A DNA stretch of 64,000 bases. It comes from Enoplolaimus lenunculus. Its lineage: Eukaryota; Nematoda; Enoplea; Enoplida; Thoracostomopsidae. Position 1 is the first letter of the stretch. The number at the start of each line of letters is the position of its first letter. The stretch covers positions 124,001 through 188,000 of the forward strand of contig JASANG010003379.1 in NCBI GenBank assembly GCA_030248215.1. The letters are read 5' to 3'. Below are positions 55,827 to 64,000 of the stretch, piece after piece. Made by a program: the position numbers and the translations under genes. Under the pieces are notes generated by a model. The model saw only the letters and a list, made by a program, of their open reading frames with translations, was not told the DNA's origin and did no database searches.

Positions 55827-58800
55827 TCGGATGTCCTGGATCGGGAGTTGCTTATTTAACTGCATCGCAACTGCCAATGACGTGCAACATTTATCCTGAT
55901 TCGTGTCCAATGGGTTACCGGTGTACGCGAAGTTCGCTTATTCAACAATACATATGTTGTTCAGCAAACCAAAGTAATGGCATCAATTTGACGATTCAAC
56001 CAATTAATTTGTAAATGAATCCAGTGATGCTGGTTGTGTCATTCGGATCGTCCTTCGCCAAAATTCGGTAACGAATCCTGTCTTTGGTAGGCTGCCAAAA
56101 ACAAAACTTTGTGGCAAAAGACCTGTGAACGCTTCACGAGCTACTAAGTCTGAAGCCAGAGCAAGTTTTGCATTACATATTATGAATTCCAACACGAAAC
56201 TTCAAGTTTTTGGTTGGGTTTTGGGGGCGTTAACGACACTACTGTATATTTCTAGGGCAGTCAAATGACACTTTAGTCACCCCGTACCTGCGTGTCTATT
56301 ACTTCGTTTTGCAGATTTCGCATGCGAAACTATAATTTTTTTATTTAAAATTGAGTATGCTTAGGTGAAATGATCTGTAACTTCTGGTCTCCGCTTATAT
56401 ATTGAGAACAAAACATTATGACTCGACGTTAAACCTAAGCCAATTCATAACCCTAAGCCTAATCCTGAGCATTCCAGGTTCTAAGTCACCCAGGCTCCAT
56501 GTCTTCCACTAAAAGACTCTATATATTCCTATTAATTAAAACATGAACCAAAAGTTTGATGCGAATTTTCAGACGTTTGCCCAACTGGAACTGAACCGCT
56601 GATTAGCACCATCACTGCAAGGCCACAAACGTGCAACAACGCAGTCGATCCAACGTGCCCTCGTGGATACACTTGCACCGCCGGATCTGCTGGGAACCTT
56701 TGTTGCTCTCAGGTTTAGTAACGTTGTAGAGACTTTTGCCAATCTTAAGGCCGACGTTTCTCCACAGGCATCGTTCCAAACTGCGGGCGACCGATGCCCG
56801 TATAAGATTCAATGAAGCCCCAAAGTGGTTCATAAATGCGTTATGTAAATCCACCGGGTCCTCTGTTAAAAAGGATCCAATTATTAATCTAGTCGAACGT
56901 ATTTTACTCGCCCATTTACAGATTAGATGTTTTAGGGTGTCTGAAGGTTTTGGAACGGGCAGAATTAAACTAATTTTCTGTTAGTCAGGCCTAAATATTT
57001 TAATGAGTCACTCGGAGTGATCACCCCTTAGGGCTGAAGTCACCAAGAACGACAGTGGCACGTTGAACATCTGCTCTGAATGAAATAAGCAAAGTTACTC
57101 CATATATCCAAGATAAAACAACCTTGTTTGAAATCGAAGTAATGGCAGCTGGTAACCTACATGTCTAAAAACAAAATTACATATAAACGTTTGGAAGGGT
57201 ATTGAAAATATGATATTCAGTATACGAAATTGGAGTATTATATGATATTCCATTATGTTATTTAATTAATACCTATCTTAAGACAATCCGCCAAAGTTTG
57301 AATTTTCTTGCCAAAATTTAATTTTCTCTCCGAATTATGAATTTTTTCGCCAAAATTTAAATTTACCGCCAAAATTTGAATTTCCCCAAAATTTTGAATG
57401 TCCAGCACAAATTTGAATTTTCCTACCATGTTATTAGTGTTGTAATTTTTACATTGTCTCGCAATATATGATGCTAACGGCACATGTCCGTTAGTATCAT
57501 ATATTTCACCATACGCGACCCAAGCGCTGTACTAAATCTGCTTTCAAATTTAAAATGATCATATGATAGTGACAGGTAATGTATGGAATATCACATGATA
57601 TTGAAAGACAAAACGTGACCGATACTTGATGTTAGCAGGCAACCACTGTTTTTGTAATATCATATTAGGTTACATCGAAGATAAAATGTTACCCAATATA
57701 TAGAACGTGACAAAACTTGACCCAGCTAGACCAAATATAACGTGAATGACGCATAATAAAAATTGATGTAAATGCCACGCATCGTAAACCATTTACTCAT
57801 ATAGTGCAAGTGGTATGCCAGCGATTTTAGCAAAGGATTTTGATACACGGATTACAATTTTTAGTAATTATAAAAGCAAAGCAGCGGTATCTGTATCTAT
57901 GCCATAATTGTCGTGGAAATTTTAAAAAAGTCCAAAGTTTTACTTGACTATTCTCATTTCAGGTAAATCAGCAAAATTCACTATGTCCCGCTCCGAGAAA
58001 ATTGTTGATGAACCGCGATACAGGTGCTTGAACAAACAAATATGAATCAGTTGAAATTTTTCAACTGTACCTAATCAATCTCGTGTTGCTCCGAAAATTT
58101 CCAATGTTCAATAAAAATTTCAATCTCTGAAAACATTTGACATTTCGAACACCTTTGAGTATTTAAAATAAATCTGCAGTATTATCCTAAACGTCCGTTG
58201 ACTCCAAAAAGCCCCCTATTTACTTTAACTTGCTTTAAACAATGCTATGTTGTATTAAAAGTACTTTTTTAGCTTATACGAAACCCCTGTTGGTACTATC
58301 AACAGCTTCCAAATCTTTTTTGTGCTTAAATGGTGCGGACCTTATTTTGGTTGTATCAACATGGCTTTTATTTATCTTTTAGGACGACCACAACTATGTT
58401 CAGACGCTGATCCATGCCCAAGACGGGACTATGAATGCATCGAATCGTTCTCATTCACGGTTTGTTGTTCGCGACTAAGCGTTAACGTTGGAACATGCCC
58501 CAATGGGATGAGTCCTGTTATAAATCAAGAGCAAGCACGCGCTATTCAATGCAATCCTATCCGAATTCGTAATTCAGATTGCCCTGCCGGAGCAACTTGC
58601 GAGTTTGCCGGTAAGTAAGATCATGGGATGATAATAACCTAATCGGGCGTTAATGCCGATTTATGTTTGGGAACCATCAAAAAGGGTTGACGCAAAAACA
58701 TGGATCTAAATACATTTGCATATACAAACTCAGTATTAAAGTACTCGTCACGGCCCTTGAAGGTTACGGCCTTAAAGTTTACTCCATTGCAGCCCCACAG

Positions 58801-59481
58801 AGAAACGTTCCGCCCCTGATCTTTACATGGGTCCACAATTTTGTGGTTGGTTTGTGGATGGGTTTCAAAACTGTTGCATTTTACCTTTTTTCGTGAAAAA
58901 CTTTCACAACGTTGCGATTGTACTGACTCCATATCAAAACCATAATTTTTATACTGGAAGAGGTTCGCGTTGTGATGCTGTTTTAAACCTTTTTGCCGAT
59001 TTGCTTATCTTTGTGAAAAATAAGAAACTTGAATGGTTAAATTTTTGGATCGTCAACCATAGACGTATTTAATGATGCTGGCGGCCCAAGTAAAAATTAC
59101 AATTGACAAAAGAGCGTAGTCAATTGCATGCCCGCAGACAAAATGTTTACGCTTGCGCTATATACACTTTTAATGGACGTTTAGTGCTCTCTGAGCGCTG
59201 ATCGGCATAGTTCAGTCACCGCTGGGTACAGTCCGTCGGCGTCGGGAAGAGCAGCCAAAAATTATAAAAAAGAAGTATTAATGTAAACACCAAAAAAAAA
59301 AAAAAAAAAAACAAACCAAAAAAAAAAAAAAAAACAAAAAAAACACAAAACAAAAAAAAAAAAAAAAAAAAAAAAAATAATAAAAAAAAAAAAAAAAAAA
59401 AAAAACAAATAACAAAAAAATAAAAAAAAAAAAACACAAAAAAAAAAAAAACCCCAACCACAAAAAAAAAAAAAAAAACAA

Positions 59482-59557
<76 letters not shown>

Positions 59558-62500
59558 AAAACAAAAAAAAACGACGACGCCATATTATCCGGTATCACAT
59601 GAAAAATAAGCCACAATCATCAATGTTTACGCAAAAGAATTGCGTTTTGCAGTTGTTTGCACAATTGTTTTAGCACCACAATAATACAAATTGCGATATT
59701 GTAGATATATCTATGTAACATATATGGCCAATGTTACTTTTAGGGACGCAACAATAGATTAAGCGTATTCATAAGCCAAAGCCTAAGCCTAAGGGTTGTA
59801 AAAATGTGTGCCTAAGCCTAAGCCTAAGCCTAAGCCTAAGCAAACAAATGCAGTCTAGAATGTAAGCGTACTCTTTTACAGACCCACCAGAAACCGGAAC
59901 GGTCCTATTATATATATATGTATATGTATATACATATATACCTATATTCACAGGTGAATCGTACATTTGCTGTACACCAGACGATGGTCTAAGGCCTGTA
60001 AACGATTCCAATCGCGTTGTTACTTCTGAAAACGCCAAGACTGTTCAAACCAAAAACGATATTTTAAAGTCGATGGTACAACAACTGAACGCGTTGTTAG
60101 CAATCAACGAACCGTATCAAACTGGCGAAAGCCAGCCGACCGCCAGTGCTGCAAATTCTGATCGCAATAATCAACCCCCACAATCGACACCTGAGACAAT
60201 TTTGAGTACAACGACTTTAAATCGGCAAACAATCACATCAGCTGCAACAGCGACACCAAAAACAGCAACTGGACCGGCAGCAACAACAGTCGCAACAAAA
60301 CCAACAACAACAGCTGCAGCAACTACAACATCAACAAATACTACAACAGTAATAATTCCACTTATAACATATCAGCCACGGCCCAACCTAACGATTACCT
60401 ATCCGCCTTCTATACCGTACGGCTACAGTTACAGACAGAACGTGCCAACAGCAACGCGTTATGGCGATGCGCCTAACGATCTAACCAATAACGCGACAAA
60501 GCTGCAATGGCCACAACAAATCCAAACAAACCTTCGACTCCCACCTCAGCTTTCCGCCTCTCGGTCTCCGCAGTCTCCATTGGTTTCCTCTAATTTTTCA
60601 ACCAATATAAATAGGGCGCAAAGACGGCAATTTTTCACCACTGTCAACCGATCACAATTGAAAACATCACGGCATCGAAAACAACCGTTGGAAAAATTAC
60701 AATTCAATGGAGTTGCTCAAAAGGCAAACTCGGTTGAACAACAGCCTCCCAATCTAGCCGTTACAAACAAGTGCTCTAATGGTGAAACTTTACACCCAAG
60801 TGTTGATTTGGGGTGTTCTCAGACAGTTGCGTGTCCAATAGGATACCGCTGTAACTTGCAAAGTCTTCGCTGTTGTAGTTTTGGTGGAGCAGTATATAAT
60901 GCCGGGCTCGCTGCTGAAGACAAGCGCAAGACAAACATTCCTTATTCTCGATTCAAGGTTCAACTTGGATTCAATGAGGAATACGTAGTTAAAGCGCACA
61001 AGCAAAAGCAAAGTTACATATTGCCAAATTTGAGCTTAAGGAAGCAAGAATTTTGTCCACCAGGACAGCTGCCGTATGTTGATCCTGCCAGCGGTGCGTT
61101 GCAGTTCTGTAGCCCTGGAAATAGGTAACAAAACCTTAGTCACAAGTAGAATAGCGTGCTCCATACATGTTTATAAATGTTCGAAATTCTGAAACGTTTT
61201 ATGGTATATTCTATAATAAGCCCTGGTTGCAAATCAAACCGCACCTCAAAATGCGTCATTAATTATAAGCTATAATAAATATACTTTCTACTTAAAACTT
61301 TGTCGTCTAACCAGGTTCAGCCTACATAAGCCGGAGTCTGTAGGTACATAGGAAACAGAAAACAAAATAGGAAAATAGTAAGTCACTTTACTGCTTTAAA
61401 CTAAATTTGAAATTTCTACTTTTCAGCTCATTAACACCAGCTCAAATCGCGCCGGAGTATCGCCGATCGTGTCCTCGGGATTTCAGTTGTATATCGCATA
61501 ACACCGCACAGCTGTGTTGTACTCAACTGCAACTTGTGCAATTTGCATGCAGACGCAATACAACTGCAACAGTTGCGTTGCAGCATAAGCCATTGTCAGC
61601 ATCAGATAATAGTGTGATTTATTGTAATCGATCCCTAGGACTTACAGGTGGTATCTGCCCACGCGGGTATGAATGCACCCCTGCAATTGTAGGTGCTGGA
61701 GTTTGCTGTCCTGAGGATGTGCGTATACTTGAAACAATGCTTTCTGACGACTTTGCACTACAAACTTCACTGATGAGCAGTAAAAACGCATCAAAATACT
61801 CCTTGTCCGCGGGTATTATTACCTCCCAGGATAGACCGTGGTGGGTAAATATATGCCGAAATCCTTTGACCCAACTGAGAGAATATGCCCAACCTTATAT
61901 AAACCCTGAACTCTTAACTCCGGCATCGTGTGGGTCAAACAACCAGAGTTTAACATGCCCTAGTGGTTTCGAATGCGTAAAACAACAAAATGTGTGTTGC
62001 TCAACTCGCAATCGAAACAACTTTCCTCAGCAAAAGTATTGCCCGCTTGGTTATAGCCCGTATATGATGCCTGAAGATGGACTGACCCTAAGCTGTACAC
62101 CGGCAATTCCTGGTGTTTGCCCACATCCGTACCGGTAAGAAATTTAAAAATGTTTTTTAGTATTAGCCGATAGTAATCAGTTAATATAATACCAGTTTCA
62201 GTTTAGCGTTAGGATATTTGAAGACTTTGATGTTGGCTTTTTGATATTGTAGAGTTTTTGTGCGAAATGCAACACTTCAAAATTTCAGGAAAATTGTTCT
62301 GAATGTTGTTTAAAGTTTCCGTTAGCATTATCACCTCCTCGCAAATCAATTGTTATCTTTGAACTACCTAAAACAATGCGAATACATTTTTTAATAATTG
62401 CCAATGTATAGAACAGGGCCGTAACAGTACTATAAACATCCTCTTAACCTAAGCATAAACCAAAGTTTAGGCAGAAAATTAGTCTGAAGCCTGAGAGTTT

Positions 62501-63748
62501 ACTCAATTACAGTTCCACTGCAAAACGTTCCGCCCTAAACTTTACACGGGCCTTAATAAGCGTCTCTTGCTTCCTCGTTTATCAATTTTTGCTTTTAAGC
62601 ATTAACATATACCGGCAAATTAATTCTAAAATTTTGTTATTTTGGATGTCTGAAAAGCGAAAAATTCACCGCGTACATTTGCTGTGTTTCACTCAAGCTC
62701 ATCCTGTCACCACCTTCTCGGATACGGATGTCAGTTGCTGGCAACTTAGAAAGTACCGGTGGCAATGAAGAATCTGGCGAAAAGTTTGCCATGGCGTTTT
62801 GTCCAGATGGGCAAACGCCAGCACCTGGCACTGTAATTTTCGACGTCAACATACAAGGTCCTGGTGTGAGAATATGCAGTCTTAAACTGTACGATTCAAT
62901 CGCATTGATCTGCCCTATCGGATTCGAATGTTTTGATTTTTCGGCAAACAATGCAGTTGGAGTCTGTTGTTCAGGTATGCAAGTTTAAAATTGTTAAAAA
63001 GTTTTTTACATTTCTACAATGCCTTTTAAAAGTGTACTTGAAAAAACTTTTTAATACAACTGTCAGAGGTTAAGGCCCATGTAAAGATCAGGGGCGGAAC
63101 GTTTTTCTGTTTGACTGCAATAGAGTAAGCTTACGCTTAAGACTAATTTTTTTGCTTGGCTTAGGTTTAGGCTTAGGCTTAGGAATATGCTCATTCTTAC
63201 GCTTAAACTAATAGGCTTAGGATTATGCTTAGGCTTAGAAATTTGTTTATAATACTGTTCCGCCCACGTTTATTGGCCGAGATTAGTTTGAAATTGAAGC
63301 CACTAGAAGATATTACCATTTTCACATCAAAGACTGGACGCTGCGGTAAAAATATCACGCAGCATCTACCTTCAGTTTGGAGTTGTACCCGGTTCCGTAA
63401 CCACATCAACATGTTAGATTGGCCACAGAAAAATGACGCGACTGAATTCAGCTGTAAATCACACGTAAGGGTTCTGTCCGCATTTAAATCAGCGAAAATG
63501 TTTCTTAGATTCTAGTGACTCAAGCAACTCATCAAAGATCAACTGAAACCGGTGAAGACAGTACTCGCTTTTGCCCGGTTGGTCGCATGATCCTTCTATC
63601 CCATGAACGAGCTACACCAGTTCCGTGCTTTGTTTTATCAGATGGATTTCATTCAGACGTTTCGCAACTATGTCCTCGAGGATTTGAATGTATTTTTAAT
63701 GAGTTTATGGGTACAAGTTACTGTTGTTCGGAACAACTTCAGCAGTAG
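55827..63748 (+). CDS. Secreted protein with lustrin-type Cys-rich modules
   Basis: Exons 55827-55973, 56573-56712, 57963-58023, 58383-58610, 59954-61124, 61427-62134, 62658-62974 and 63516-63748 agree in phase throughout. With 54,322-54,385 as signal exon they give about 1,022 residues. Each module follows CPxG ... C ... CPxGYxC ... CC: GCPGSGVAYL to YICCS; VCPTGTEPL to LCCSQ; LCPAPRKLL to VCCS; TCPNGMSPV to YICC. The fifth exon then has a long Thr/Gln-rich, mucin-like linker (about 60,100-60,700), and more modules follow, ending FCPVGRMIL to YCCSEQLQQ. Such lustrin Cys-rich repeats occur in nematode secreted proteins, sometimes with Kunitz domains; none is seen here. The acceptor at 62,658 is weak and chosen by phase. 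The first exon could also be another one not recognised. Confidence 0.78.
57290..57510. repeat. Degenerate short tandem repeat and a hairpin
   Basis: From 57,290 to about 57,425 a loose unit of 20-25 bp (GCCAAAATTTGAATTTTC) is repeated about six times. At 57,464-57,507 ATATATGATGCTAACGG and CCGTTAGTATCATATAT form an inverted repeat with one mismatch around CACATGT. Both lie in the intron before 57,963. Confidence 0.55.
59293..59572. repeat. Long A-rich tract broken by single C and T bases
   Basis: About 280 bases, almost all A, with scattered C and a few T. It lies in the intron between 58,610 and 59,954. Minus-strand frames across it would read poly-Phe and are not genes. The pattern of lone C in long A runs may partly reflect sequencing or assembly error. 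No retroelement body was recognised on its left side. Confidence 0.85.
59726..59907. repeat. TTAGGC-bearing MITE D, reversed and shortened
   Basis: It begins GGCCAATGTTACTTTTAGGG and contains AGATTAAGCGTATTC and a run of CCTAAG units (about 59,765-59,842), then ACCAGAAACCGGAACGG. It matches the reverse complement of 26,136-26,355 but lacks the last ~20 bp. It lies just upstream of the exon at 59,954. Confidence 0.65.
62400..62552. repeat. TTAGGC-bearing MITE, relative of 381-582
   Basis: The left end CAATGTATAGAACAGGG resembles the end of 381-582. The right part AACGTTCCGCCC and TTTACACGGGCC resembles the ends of 63,074-63,278. The interior has decayed CCTAAGCATAAACC words. It lies in the intron between 62,134 and 62,658. 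Confidence 0.45.
63074..63278. repeat. TTAGGC-bearing MITE with decayed target duplication
   Basis: The ends are GGCCCATGTAAAGATCAGGGGC and, inverted, GGCCAATAAACGTGGGCGG. Several GGCTTAGGCTTAGG runs lie inside. Flanks GAGGTTAA and GAGATTAG agree at six of eight positions, consistent with an old 8-bp duplication. It lies in the last intron of the lustrin-type gene. Confidence 0.6.
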
Positions 63749-64000
63749 TGGTCATTGGTGGATGGAAGGGGGCCCATCCGGGCCTCGGCTCCCAAACAGG
63801 AGTCAAAACATAAGTTTTGTGATAAGGTTTAGAATTAACATCGTCTTTGGTGGTTTTTCGCTCGCTTCGCCATAAAGTTTGAAAATTTACAACAAATTGC
63901 AGTTAATAATACAAAAATGGTTGGAACTTTAAAGACGTGGTTCATATAATAACTGAACGGCTGACACCGTGTGCAACTTTGCGCTGGCAACTGATAGCAA
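63749..64000. other. Downstream of the lustrin-type gene
   Basis: Untranslated or intergenic sequence. No further exon, RNA gene or clear poly(A) signal is seen before the window ends. Confidence 0.4.

Noticed and set aside
59216-59616. Minus-strand frames of about 100 codons rich in Phe
   Set aside because: They are translations of the A-rich tract; no protein family and no normal codon use.
63225-63515. Open frame of 96 codons as an exon of the lustrin-type gene
   Set aside because: It starts inside a MITE, and the exons at 62,974 and 63,516 join directly in phase 1 without it.
1-64000. CRISPR arrays, operons or rRNA genes
   Set aside because: No regular repeat-spacer array, bacterial gene order or rRNA sequence was seen; all supported genes are of animal type.

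Overview
The window looks like nuclear DNA of a nematode. It has intron-rich animal genes for extracellular proteins, phase-1 splicing between Cys-rich modules, and many short elements that carry TTAGGC-like repeats, the nematode telomere motif. I cannot name the species. A clade I (Enoplea-type) worm is only a guess.

Left third (1-26,013): the 3' part of one large plus-strand gene for an ADAMTS-type secreted metalloprotease. I can place 16 exons. They run from just after the zinc-binding helix (the HExxH exon lies left of the window) through the disintegrin-like, first thrombospondin (TSR) and Cys-rich regions to six more TSRs and a stop at 26,011. No classical spacer domain is visible. A two-exon dual-specificity phosphatase gene of the DUSP14/18/21 type lies on the minus strand inside the 9.7-kb sixth intron. 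The introns also hold MITEs, tRNA-derived SINEs, a perfect 36-bp x 6 tandem repeat and a solo LTR.

Middle (31,493-52,920): a 21.4-kb Ty3/Gypsy-type LTR retrotransposon on the minus strand that looks whole. It has 2.65-kb LTRs, a PBS, a PPT, gag-protease, and pol with a C-terminal PHD-like finger. A third ORF of more than 2,000 codons sits in the usual env position but begins with an RNase D-like (DEDDy) 3'-5' exonuclease domain. Each LTR also holds a small ORF with a textbook PAM2 motif, the peptide that binds poly(A)-binding protein. Splice signals in matching phase could link the PAM2 ORF, a basic leader exon and the exonuclease ORF into one mRNA. If so, the element encodes a PABP-docking exonuclease, in parts analogous to cellular deadenylase complexes. 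This is the most striking content of the window. The solo LTR at 15.6-18.1 kb carries a diverged version of the same PAM2 ORF.

Right part (54,322-63,748): secreted Cys-rich proteins on the plus strand. A signal-peptide exon can join a short EB-type module exon that has its own stop and poly(A) signal. With equal phase it could also join a long series of lustrin-type Cys-rich exons (about 1,020 residues in all) with a Thr-rich linker. Both products would be extracellular.

The stretches 26.1-31.5 kb and 52.9-54.3 kb show no gene I can support and are mostly dispersed and simple repeats.
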